Origin: UBA6115 sp964534515 | Lineage (GTDB): Bacteria; Bacillota; Clostridia; Christensenellales; Aristaeellaceae | Length of the DNA: 25,989 nucleotides | Reading direction: 5' to 3' | Assembly (NCBI GenBank): GCA_964534515.1 | Contig: CAZHPW010000024.1 | Coordinates: 1 to 25,989, forward strand | Shown here: in pieces, positions 7,014-13,855 of the stretch | Layout of the letters: every line of letters begins with the position of its first letter | Numbering within the stretch: the stretch's first letter is position 1 | Made by a program: the position numbers and the translations under genes | The notes under the pieces: model-generated | What the model saw: the letters and a program-made list of their open reading frames with translations, nothing else | What the model was told of the DNA's origin: nothing | Database searches by the model: none

Positions 7014-7080
7014 CCAAAGTTTCAGAGGGGTCCGGGGAGCGCTTTACAAAGCGCTCCCCGGCGTTCTCCATCCCCGTCCC
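7014..7080. repeat. Palindromic intergenic repeat, copy B
   Basis: Perfect 14-bp inverted repeat (7032-7045 with 7048-7061) with left flank AAAGTTTC plus a G-rich stretch, and right flank GCGTTCTCC followed by CCCCGTC. The flanks match copy A at 4814-4878 although the stems differ. No T-tract follows. Confidence 0.5.
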
Positions 7081-7085
7081 CACAA

Positions 7086-7111
7086 AAAACCTCCGCCGAA
7101 GCGGAGGTTTT
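7086..7111 (-). terminator. Intrinsic terminator of the VanY-like gene
   Basis: Perfect 11-bp stem (7086-7096 with 7101-7111), CGAA loop (TTCG on the minus strand) and a six-U tail on the minus strand, 22 bases after the stop codon. Confidence 0.88.
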
Positions 7112-7133
7112 AATTCTTATCTACTAACTATAC

Positions 7134-8267
7134 TCAGTAAATCGCGGCGACCACGATGCCGCCCATGTTGTCAGAGGATGCCTCATAGGATGTGGCATTG
7201 GCGGGCAGTTGGATGGTGGTGTCGGTGGTGCCGCCGGGGGTGCGGTAGATTTCGTACTTGAGGATGCCGTTTTCATAGACCGCGATGTGCGGGTTTTTGA
7301 TGAGGTACTCAATGTACTCTTCCAGGCTGAGATCCAGCACATGCATGACAGCGGCGTGCGGCTTGCCCACATAGCGGTAGGCGTCAATGTGCAGGTCAAT
7401 GCCGGTTTTGTAGGCCTTGTCGACAGTCTGGCTGTCCGGGTAGCCCTGGACGGGGAAGCGGAAGACATAGCCGTACTCCCAGGCGTGCTCATTGAGCCAC
7501 TTGGCCTGGTCGGACTCCTGGAAGGCCAATTTGTTGAGCACGGAGTCATTGCGGTTGTAAACGTCAATGTTGACCGACAGCGCGGTGTGGTAATCGCTGG
7601 TGCCGGGGTAGGCGACGCGCTCGCGCGCTTTTTCGGTGAGGGCATCCCCGGAGTAACGCTCGGTATACTTGGCGATTTCGTTCTCCCAGTAGCCCAATTG
7701 GGTGGCGGCGTTGCGGTAGCCCTCGCGGATGATGTAGTACTCAAGCCCCGCGGCTTTGGCGGCGGCAATCATGTTGTCCAGCGGCGTGATGGCGGTATCC
7801 ATCAAGAGGACATTGGCGTCGGCGACGGGCACGCGGTAGGCGGTGGCGGTGCCGATGGACTTGATGTCCGCCTCCACCAGGGTGAAGTCGCCAGGCATGG
7901 GATGCCAGCGGTTGACCAGGAGCAGGCCGCCCTTGAGCAGTTCAGCGCGGGTGACCGCCTGCTCACGCCCGGCTTCGACCGGGAACTCACTCACATTGAG
8001 CACGTCCCAGCCCTCGGCCTTGGCTTCCGGCCAGGTCTTGACCTCGCCGGTCTGGGCCTGGGCCTGCTGCTCGGCGCGGAGCTTCATGTTTTCTTCGATA
8101 ATGGCCTGGTTTTCCTCGTTGATGCGCTGCACCTGGCGGGCGTGCTCACCTTGCTGATATTTGTCCATCAGTACAAACCCGGTCGCAAACAAGGCAGCCA
8201 GCACAAGCAGCGCGGCCGTCCATTTCAGCAGTCTGCGAAACGGGTCTTTTTTGGGTGTGTTTGACAT
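7134..8267 (-). CDS. Membrane-anchored VanY-fold (M15-like) protein, probably inactive as a peptidase
   Basis: The 377-residue product has a cytoplasmic basic N-terminus, one transmembrane segment (about residues 14-34), a coiled-coil-like Glu/Gln-rich stretch (about 40-72), and an extracytoplasmic domain resembling D-Ala-D-Ala carboxypeptidases of the VanY group: REGYRNAATQ (181-190), YPGTSDYHTALSVNI (220-234) and AYRYVGKPHA (296-305). Known VanY proteins carry SxHxxGxAxD and ExxWH, whose His, Asp, Glu and His bind zinc or act in catalysis. Here the aligned positions read Tyr, Asn, His and Ala. I infer loss of zinc binding and a possible binding or structural role in the wall. Start chosen at 8267 because AAAGGA lies eight bases upstream; promoter at 8321-8349. 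Confidence 0.8.
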   Translation of the reverse strand: MSNTPKKDPFRRLLKWTAALLVLAALFATGFVLMDKYQQGEHARQVQRINEENQAIIEENMKLRAEQQAQAQTGEVKTWPEAKAEGWDVLNVSEFPVEAGREQAVTRAELLKGGLLLVNRWHPMPGDFTLVEADIKSIGTATAYRVPVADANVLLMDTAITPLDNMIAAAKAAGLEYYIIREGYRNAATQLGYWENEIAKYTERYSGDALTEKARERVAYPGTSDYHTALSVNIDVYNRNDSVLNKLAFQESDQAKWLNEHAWEYGYVFRFPVQGYPDSQTVDKAYKTGIDLHIDAYRYVGKPHAAVMHVLDLSLEEYIEYLIKNPHIAVYENGILKYEIYRTPGGTTDTTIQLPANATSYEASSDNMGGIVVAAIY

Positions 8268-8320
8268 CGTGACCATCCTTTCGCGCAAAGCGCAGGTGGA
8301 CTCCCCCGGAATCTACCCTA

Positions 8321-8349
8321 TTTATAACAGAAGTATTAAGTGAAGTCAA
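8321..8349 (-). promoter_or_regulatory. Sigma-A promoter of the VanY-like gene
   Basis: TTGACT (8349-8344), 17-base spacer, TATAAA (8326-8321) on the minus strand, about 55 bases before the start. Confidence 0.8.
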
Positions 8350-8383
8350 CCAAAGGCTTGATTTCTCAAGGTTTTTGACCTTT

Positions 8384-8656
8384 TTACAGCGGCGCGGCTT
8401 CGTTTTCACCTTCAAGGACGGAGGCGAGGGCCAAAACAGCCTGCTCCTCATCCCGTCCTTCGGCCAAAAGAACCATCTCCCGACCGGTTAATTTGCCCAG
8501 GGAGAGGATGCCCAGAAGCGACTTGCCGTTGAAGGTGCCGCGGTTGTCCTGGAGGATGATGCTGGAAACAAAGCTGTTGGCCAGGGTCACCAGCTTGTGG
8601 GCACGCTGGGGGGTAAAGGGCAGGTCACCCCCGATGACAATTTTTCTGGTAATCAT
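8384..8656 (-). CDS. HPr-family protein lacking His15 but keeping Ser46 (Crh-like)
   Basis: The 90-residue product aligns end to end with HPr. Residue numbering matches without gaps: Ser46 sits in GKSLLGILSLG, the site of HPr kinase phosphorylation in Firmicutes. The phosphotransfer site normally reading HARPA at 15-19 reads TPQRA, so His15 is Thr and Arg17 is Gln. Such a protein cannot pass phosphate from Enzyme I to PTS permeases, but could still act as a Ser-P corepressor with CcpA, as B. subtilis Crh (Gln15) does. Its place after whiA matches the whiA-crh order of B. subtilis. ATG at 8656 has AAAGGA about seven bases upstream. It is 138 bases from whiA with no clear own promoter. Confidence 0.85.
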   Translation of the reverse strand: MITRKIVIGGDLPFTPQRAHKLVTLANSFVSSIILQDNRGTFNGKSLLGILSLGKLTGREMVLLAEGRDEEQAVLALASVLEGENEAAPL

Positions 8657-8794
8657 CTTGTTTCCTTTCCGGGCTTGGGCATTGACCGCGTTGGTTTACA
8701 GGTTTGCCGGGGTTTTATTCATACGCGCCTGCTTTTAGATAAAACGGCGGGACGGCGCAAATTCTTCGTCAAACTTAAAGTACTAGAGATAAAA

Positions 8795-9745
8795 TCAATC
8801 TTGCTCCGGCGTCTTGAGCTCCTCCGCCATGGCCATTAACTGGCGCATTTGGTGGGCGACGCCGGACTTGGACAGGGGCGGGCTTAACATCTCCCCCAGT
8901 TCGGACAGTTTGGCGTCCGGCTGGCTTAGGCGCAGCCTGGCCAGTTGTTCCAAGCGCTCCGGCAGGGAGGACAGCCCGCGCAGGCGGGAGAGTCGCTCCA
9001 GCGCCTCAATCTGCCGGGAGGAGGCGGACAGCTGCCGCTTCAAGTTGGCGGAGTCGCAGTTGACCTCGCGGTTGGCGCGCTCCCTGAGGCTTTTCTCGGC
9101 GCGCAGGTTCTCCATGTCCAATACGGAGAGGGAAGCGCCCATGAGCTTTAATAGCTCTGCCACCTGGTCCCCGCCGGTAATGGTGAGGAGGGCATTGCCT
9201 CGGCGCTCAGACAGGGCAGCCTGCAGGCCGGTCTGGGACAGGACGCGCTTGAGCCTGAGGGCGCGGGCGGCATCCTGGTACACCCATTCGGCCTGGTAGC
9301 GCCGCCTGGGGTCGGCGATGTAGCCGCAAGCCAGGAAAGCGCCGCGCAGGTAGGCCCTGCGGCAGCAATTGCGGCGCATGACGCGCTGGGGCGCCGCGAA
9401 GCGCTCCACACCCTCCTCATCCGTCCTGAGCATGCCCTGCTCGCGCAAAAGGCGATGGGAATCGGCATCCTGCAGGGAGAGGAGGTACTGCCGCCTGCCG
9501 GCCAAACGGTCCTGCAGCAGCAGCCGGGGCCGGGCGGAAGCCAGGCCTGAGGCGTTGAACAGCTTGAGCGCGCGCTTGAGCACGGCCGCGCTCTCCGTTC
9601 TAAACGACAGGCTGAACTGCCCGCCGCCCTTGAGCGTCATCACAGACGCGCCCAGGATAAACGCGCCCAATTCCGCCGTCACGCAGCAGCGTGTGCCCAG
9701 GGGCAGGGTGGCCAGTTCGGCCTTGACATGGGAGGTAAAGCTCAC
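8795..9745 (-). CDS. whiA: DNA-binding protein WhiA
   Basis: Conserved Gram-positive protein linked to sporulation in actinomycetes and to cell division and chromosome segregation in Firmicutes. The 316-residue product has an N-terminal homing-endonuclease-like (LAGLIDADG-related) half, with RRNCCRRAYLRGAFLACG around residues 123-140, and a C-terminal helix-turn-helix seen in RLRLSQPDAKLSELGEML followed by SPPLSKSGVAHQMRQL. Length is standard. It starts with GTG at 9745, overlapping the murB stop by four bases (GTGA), so translational coupling is likely. In many Firmicutes rapZ and yvcK lie just before whiA; here murB abuts directly. Confidence 0.95.
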   Translation of the reverse strand: MSFTSHVKAELATLPLGTRCCVTAELGAFILGASVMTLKGGGQFSLSFRTESAAVLKRALKLFNASGLASARPRLLLQDRLAGRRQYLLSLQDADSHRLLREQGMLRTDEEGVERFAAPQRVMRRNCCRRAYLRGAFLACGYIADPRRRYQAEWVYQDAARALRLKRVLSQTGLQAALSERRGNALLTITGGDQVAELLKLMGASLSVLDMENLRAEKSLRERANREVNCDSANLKRQLSASSRQIEALERLSRLRGLSSLPERLEQLARLRLSQPDAKLSELGEMLSPPLSKSGVAHQMRQLMAMAEELKTPEQD

Positions 9746-10656
9746 AGCTTTTCGTCCGTGATGATGCGGACCTCCGGCTCCAGATGGACGCCAAAATTGT
9801 CAAAGACCCGGCGCTGGACCTCTTCCTTGAGGCGGAGAAAATCCTCCGTCGTGGCGTTGCCGATGTTGATGAGGAAGCCGGCGTGCTTTTCAGACACCTG
9901 CGCGCCGCCCACGGTAAAGCCCTTCAGGCCCGACTGCTCAATGAGCGCGCCGGCAAAGTGGCCCGGCGGGCGCTTGAAGAAGGAGCCGACGGAAGGGTAG
10001 GTCAGCGGCTGCTTATCCCGCCGCAAGGTCTGGTAGTTGGCGATTTCCTCATAAATCTGCGCCTTCTCACCGGGCTTTAACAGCAGGGTCGCGCCAAGGA
10101 CCAGCAGTTTCTCATCCATCATGCGGCTGTGGCGGTAGGACAACTGGGCTTCCTCATTGGTGAGGGTAAAGTGCCTGCCCGTGATGTCCACGCAGTCCAC
10201 CGTCTCCACCACCTGGGACATCTCCCCGCCATAGGCGCCCGCGTTCATCAGGAGCGCGCCGCCTAAGGAGCCCGGGATGCCGGCGGCAAAGGCCAGGCCG
10301 GACAAATCGTTGTCCGCGGCGAAAAGCGACAAGGCCTTCATGGTGATGCCGCAGCGGGCGTGGATTCTGTCCCCGTCGCGGGTGACCCCGGCGTAGTCGG
10401 AGCCAAAGTGGATGACCAGGCCCGGAAAGCCCTTGTCATCCAGCAGGATGTTGCTGCCGTTGCCCAACAGCAATACCGGGACGCCTTGCTTTGCGGCGGC
10501 CTGCCAGGCCGAGACAGCCAGGTCGCTGTCCGTGACCTCCAGAAAATAACGGGCCGGCCCCCCTGTCCTGATGGAAAGCAGGGGTTTTAAGGGCGCGTTT
10601 TCAATAAAGTACCGCTCACACAGCGTCTGCCAGGTGAGTGAGGATGCGTGCAGCAT
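9742..10656 (-). CDS. murB: UDP-N-acetylmuramate dehydrogenase MurB
   Basis: FAD-dependent reductase that makes UDP-MurNAc from UDP-GlcNAc enolpyruvate for peptidoglycan synthesis. The 304-residue product is typical of the Firmicutes type. Motifs in order: SIRTGGPARYF, LLGNGSNIL (FAD site), AGIPGSLGGALLMNAGAYGG, SYRHSRM, PSVGSFFKRP (with the catalytic serine) and VGGAQVSEKHAGF. A conserved glutamate lies near the end in HLEPEVRII. The start at 10656 has GGAGG five bases upstream; the longer in-frame reading to 10827 crosses the promoter. First gene of the murB-whiA-HPr group. Confidence 0.96.
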   Translation of the reverse strand: MLHASSLTWQTLCERYFIENAPLKPLLSIRTGGPARYFLEVTDSDLAVSAWQAAAKQGVPVLLLGNGSNILLDDKGFPGLVIHFGSDYAGVTRDGDRIHARCGITMKALSLFAADNDLSGLAFAAGIPGSLGGALLMNAGAYGGEMSQVVETVDCVDITGRHFTLTNEEAQLSYRHSRMMDEKLLVLGATLLLKPGEKAQIYEEIANYQTLRRDKQPLTYPSVGSFFKRPPGHFAGALIEQSGLKGFTVGGAQVSEKHAGFLINIGNATTEDFLRLKEEVQRRVFDNFGVHLEPEVRIITDEKL

Positions 10657-10677
10657 GGATTCCTCCAAATTTTCAAC

Positions 10678-10706
10678 ATTGTACCATGTAGTATTTGTCC
10701 GGGCAA
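10678..10706 (-). promoter_or_regulatory. Extended -10 promoter of murB
   Basis: TTGCCC (10706-10701), 17-base spacer ending TGG, then TACAAT (10683-10678) on the minus strand; the TG one base before the -10 makes it an extended -10 type. About 22 bases from the murB start. Confidence 0.68.
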
Positions 10707-10744
10707 GTACCAAAGGCAACAAGCCCGAAACTTTTTTCGCGGCT

Positions 10745-11446
10745 TTAAATAAAGAGGCGCCTGCGAATTTCCTCTTTGAGGGTTTTGTTGTTTTCAACAT
10801 AAAACGCCATGAGCGCGATGACCACAAAGGGGATGGCCGAATACACTGACCAGCCCAGGCGGATGTTCTGCCAGATGGCCAGGTCCAAAATGACCTCCAG
10901 CACCACCAGGAAGGCCGCGAAGATGATGAACAGGAAGATGCCCTTGATAATTTTGCGCATTTTCAGCCGCCGCAGGACAAGCATCGTGAGCAGGGTCGTC
11001 ACCCCGACCAGGACCAGAAGGGGCAGGACGATGCTCAGATACCAGGAGAAGCCGTCCGTCATCACCGCGATGAGCGCCAGATACCCGCACAGCGCCAAGA
11101 CATCCAGCGCCACATAGGCATAAGGCCTTGTGAAACGAAAGACCAGGGGCACCGCGACAAAGAACCAGAGCATGGCCATGGCGCCAATGGCATAGGGCGA
11201 CCAGGCGCCGCCACCATCCAAAATATCAATGAGGAGGACAATCAGCACCGGAATCATCGTGATGACAATGGACAACTGACGCAGGTAATTGCGGTCCATC
11301 CTGTCGATGATTTCCTCCACCTTTTGGGGCAGCTCGCTCTCCTGCGGCGCTTCCTTCAGGTTGGGGTTGATGACCGGGGTTTTACACAGCGGGCAGGCGC
11401 GCAAGTCATCAGACAGGCGCACGCCGCATTGCACACAATAGGACAT
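10745..11446 (-). CDS. Zinc-ribbon, six-TM membrane protein (DUF6320-like)
   Basis: The 233-residue product begins with a small zinc ribbon: CVQC at residues 4-7 and CPLC at about 21-24. A short linker and an amphipathic stretch follow, then six hydrophobic segments spread over about residues 55-220, ending in a basic tail. From memory this matches proteins annotated as DUF6320; the family has no established function. The ATG at 11446 has AAGGAGG five bases upstream and lies only 16 bases after the acyltransferase-like gene, so the two are very likely co-transcribed. I infer a membrane partner of that enzyme. The upstream in-frame extension to 11614 runs through that gene and is rejected. Confidence 0.8.
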   Translation of the reverse strand: MSYCVQCGVRLSDDLRACPLCKTPVINPNLKEAPQESELPQKVEEIIDRMDRNYLRQLSIVITMIPVLIVLLIDILDGGGAWSPYAIGAMAMLWFFVAVPLVFRFTRPYAYVALDVLALCGYLALIAVMTDGFSWYLSIVLPLLVLVGVTTLLTMLVLRRLKMRKIIKGIFLFIIFAAFLVVLEVILDLAIWQNIRLGWSVYSAIPFVVIALMAFYVENNKTLKEEIRRRLFI

Positions 11447-11462
11447 CCTGGCCTCCTTGCTC

Positions 11463-12758
11463 TTAAGCGTTGTCGGGGTCGTTGCTCTCAATAAAGACCG
11501 GCACCCCCAGGTCAATAAGCGTGGTAAAAAAGACGCGCTCCACCTCGCTCTCCCTGATGGTGCGGGTGAAGTTGATACCGGTTTTCCCGGCGGCGGAAAT
11601 GACCGCGACGCCAAGCGGCGTTCTTTGCGCAGGGCCCAGGAGCAGGTTCATCCGCTCCACATAAGGCTCCATCTCCTTGGGCAAATCCACCCGGCCCAAA
11701 TTGGTCAGGGTACTGGTGACATAGCGCTCCCCCGTTGTCCGGTACATGAACTTCAAGACCAGGGTCTTTAAGAACAGGGGCGCTATGCGCAGCAGGATGT
11801 TCTGCTCCGCCTTCACGTTGGCGGAGAAGCGGGCGTTTAGCTGCCCTTCCATGGTCTCCAGCCCCATGTAGTGGGTGATGTAGGGAATGAGGCTGTCCAC
11901 GCTGTCCAGGTTCATGCCCGGGTAGACCGGCACATTGACATAGAAGGAGAAATTACGCAAGGTCTTTGAGTCGTAATACTTTCTCAGGTTGACCGGCAGG
12001 GACAGCTTGACCGGTTTATTCTTCTTTTTGCGGCTGCCCTCCCGTGCCTTGACCAGGGAATAGAGCAAAACGGCGGCCAAAAGGGTGTTGACCGTGGTCT
12101 TTTTCTCCCGGGCCAAGAGCAGCAGTTTGTCAGTCGGTATCACGCCGGTGACCACGCGCAGGTAGCCATGCTCAGCGCGGGTGCCGGGCAATTGCCAAGC
12201 GCTGTCCTCACTGCGGGCGCGGGTCAATTTGCGGGCATTTTTGGGGAAGGAATCCTCCCAATCGCTCTTGTCGGGCTTCTCCTGGACGGACTTGATGAGG
12301 CCACCGGAAGGAACCTTGACGCCATGGCGCAAAAAGAGGTAGTGCGCCGACAAGGTTAGCAGAAAGACCGAAGCGCCGTAGCCGTCCGTCAGCGCGTGGA
12401 AGACTTCCAGCGCCGCGCGCTTTTTGTGCACGCGCAAGCGGAACATGAAGCGGTTGTCCCCGGTGAGGTTAAAGGGTAGCATGGGGTTGCGCGCGTCCTC
12501 CTCCACCTGGGGACTGGCGAGCTGTTTCTCCAGATAAAACCAGAAGACGCCGCGCTTTAAGCGGTAGGAGAACAGGGGCAGCCGGCGCAGCGTGTCATCC
12601 AGCGCTGTTTGCATCAAATCCCGGTCGATGTTTTCCTTGAAGGTGAGGGAGACGCGGAACATGGGCATCCAGCCCTTGGTCCGGGCAGCCGGGTAGATTT
12701 TGGCGGCATTGTCCAGCATCACAAAGCTGGGCATGGACAATTGCTTTTGTTTCTTCAT
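11463..12758 (-). CDS. Condensation/acyltransferase-fold protein (alcohol acetyltransferase-like)
   Basis: The 431-residue product belongs to the CoA-dependent acyltransferase / NRPS-condensation superfamily. Evidence: the catalytic HxxxDG motif in VFHALTDGYGA (His121, Asp125, Gly126), PVNLRKYY near the middle, and a later STLTNLGRVDLP segment typical of the C-terminal half. The N-terminal LDNAAKIYPA opening is one I associate with clostridial proteins labelled alcohol acetyltransferase. No carrier-protein or NRPS module is nearby, so the acyl donor and acceptor are unknown; a lipid or cell-surface alcohol is an inference. ATG at 12758 has AGGGGGAG upstream. It is the leading gene of a pair with the zinc-ribbon membrane protein. 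Confidence 0.8.
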   Translation of the reverse strand: MKKQKQLSMPSFVMLDNAAKIYPAARTKGWMPMFRVSLTFKENIDRDLMQTALDDTLRRLPLFSYRLKRGVFWFYLEKQLASPQVEEDARNPMLPFNLTGDNRFMFRLRVHKKRAALEVFHALTDGYGASVFLLTLSAHYLFLRHGVKVPSGGLIKSVQEKPDKSDWEDSFPKNARKLTRARSEDSAWQLPGTRAEHGYLRVVTGVIPTDKLLLLAREKKTTVNTLLAAVLLYSLVKAREGSRKKKNKPVKLSLPVNLRKYYDSKTLRNFSFYVNVPVYPGMNLDSVDSLIPYITHYMGLETMEGQLNARFSANVKAEQNILLRIAPLFLKTLVLKFMYRTTGERYVTSTLTNLGRVDLPKEMEPYVERMNLLLGPAQRTPLGVAVISAAGKTGINFTRTIRESEVERVFFTTLIDLGVPVFIESNDPDNA

Positions 12759-12788
12759 CGGCTTCTCCCCCTTTCAACGGATACTATG

Positions 12789-12794
12789 ATTGTA
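12789..12794 (-). promoter_or_regulatory. Possible extended -10 of the acyltransferase-like gene
   Basis: TGG followed by TACAAT on the minus strand, about 30 bases before the start and identical to the extended -10 of murB. No good -35 at 16-18 bases, so this is weak. Confidence 0.3.
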
Positions 12795-12841
12795 CCACGG
12801 CGGTAAACAGCGGGGTATCAGCCCCGGGCGTGAAATGAAAA

Positions 12842-12865
12842 ATCAGAACCCGGGCAGGTTCTGAT
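12842..12865 (-). terminator. Intrinsic terminator of the sortase gene
   Basis: Perfect 9-bp stem (12857-12865 with 12842-12850) around a six-base loop, followed on the minus strand by four U, 18 bases after the sortase stop. Confidence 0.75.
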
Positions 12866-12883
12866 AAAACAGAGGCAAAAAAA

Positions 12884-13855
12884 TCAGTTCTTAATCAGGC
12901 CTTCGTTGATGGCGGTCTTGAGCGCGTCGGTGGATTCCCCCTGGCGCACGGCGCGAAGGGCGATGACCAGGCGCTCATTCTCATCCAGGCCATGGCAGGT
13001 GACCAGGGTCAAGAGTTTGTCCTCCGCGCTGACCTCCACCGGGAAGGTGAGGACGGAGCGGGCGCGCAGCCAGTTGACATAGTCGCCCATCTGCTCGGGC
13101 GAGTCAAAATTGGGCGCGATGATGTCATAGTACTGGGGGCTTGCGGGGTCCACGGAAAAGAGGGTAACCGCGTAGGGCACGTACTGGGAATCCTGATAGA
13201 GGGTGTCAAAAGTGATAAAGGGCGAGGCCTTGACGACCGCGGGCTCCATCATACGCGCCAGGCGGCCAAACATCGTGCCGTTTTTCATGTTGTGGCCGTG
13301 CAGGATGAGGTTTTTGTCCCGGGGGCGAATGGAGTTGGTCTCGTCCACAAAGACGGTGCCGGCGGGGTTGCGCTCGCCGGAGAAGGCGCGGTCCATATAA
13401 AACTCGTTGTCCCGCTGGACAACGGCAAAGTCCATTTCAGAAAACATGGGGTAACTTAGCCAGCCCACCACGTCCTGGTTGCGGCGCATCAAGGGCAAAA
13501 AGCGGTCCGCCATGGACGCGCGCTCCTCCATGACCGGCGCGGTTGTGACAGGAGGCGCTTCCTCAGCCTGAGCGGTCTGCTCAGGCGCGGGCGTGATTTC
13601 AGGCTGGGCCGCGACTTCCGACACTTCAGGCGTGCTCTCCTGGTTGTACAGGGCACGGATGTCCTGCTGCTCCTTGTTCATGCGGCTCCAGTTCACCAGG
13701 TAATTGCCCAGCAAAATCAAGGCCGCCAGCGCCAATACGCCGCTCAAGGCCGCCAAGCCCTTGGCCAGCGGCGTCATTTTAGCGCGGCCGCGCTTAGCCT
13801 TTCTCACTTTCATGCGGTGGCCCTTGTCGTGTTTGGGGTCATCAAATCTGCTCAT
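12884..13855 (-). CDS. Class B sortase
   Basis: Membrane-anchored cysteine transpeptidase that attaches surface proteins to the wall. Counting from the ATG at 13855 (323 residues): very basic N-terminus (positive-inside), one transmembrane segment at about 32-53, a Pro/Glu/Ala-rich linker (about 70-110), then the sortase domain. Catalytic residues are visible: His188 in LILHGHNMKNGTMF, Cys287 in LLTLVTCHG and Arg in NERLVIALR (295 or 301). The LMRRNQDVVGWL start of the domain and the HGHNM(K)xGTMF motif are class B features. AAGGAA lies eight bases before this ATG. The first 14 bases overlap the end of the alpha/beta hydrolase gene. No LPXTG- or NPQTN-type substrate is visible in the window. 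Confidence 0.9.
   Translation of the reverse strand: MSRFDDPKHDKGHRMKVRKAKRGRAKMTPLAKGLAALSGVLALAALILLGNYLVNWSRMNKEQQDIRALYNQESTPEVSEVAAQPEITPAPEQTAQAEEAPPVTTAPVMEERASMADRFLPLMRRNQDVVGWLSYPMFSEMDFAVVQRDNEFYMDRAFSGERNPAGTVFVDETNSIRPRDKNLILHGHNMKNGTMFGRLARMMEPAVVKASPFITFDTLYQDSQYVPYAVTLFSVDPASPQYYDIIAPNFDSPEQMGDYVNWLRARSVLTFPVEVSAEDKLLTLVTCHGLDENERLVIALRAVRQGESTDALKTAINEGLIKN

Larger units (their letters stand above)
6788..7133. other. 346-base spacer between prfC and the VanY-like gene
   Basis: Holds the prfC promoter (6824-6852), a purine-rich stretch, an 11-bp palindrome (6903-6928), a palindromic repeat copy (7014-7080) and the terminator of the VanY-like gene (7086-7111). No supported gene. 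Confidence 0.7.

Noticed and set aside
7209..8264. 351-codon open frame antisense to the VanY-like gene
   Set aside because: Low-complexity Val/Gly-rich translation; the minus strand has promoter, ribosome binding site, TM segment and terminator.
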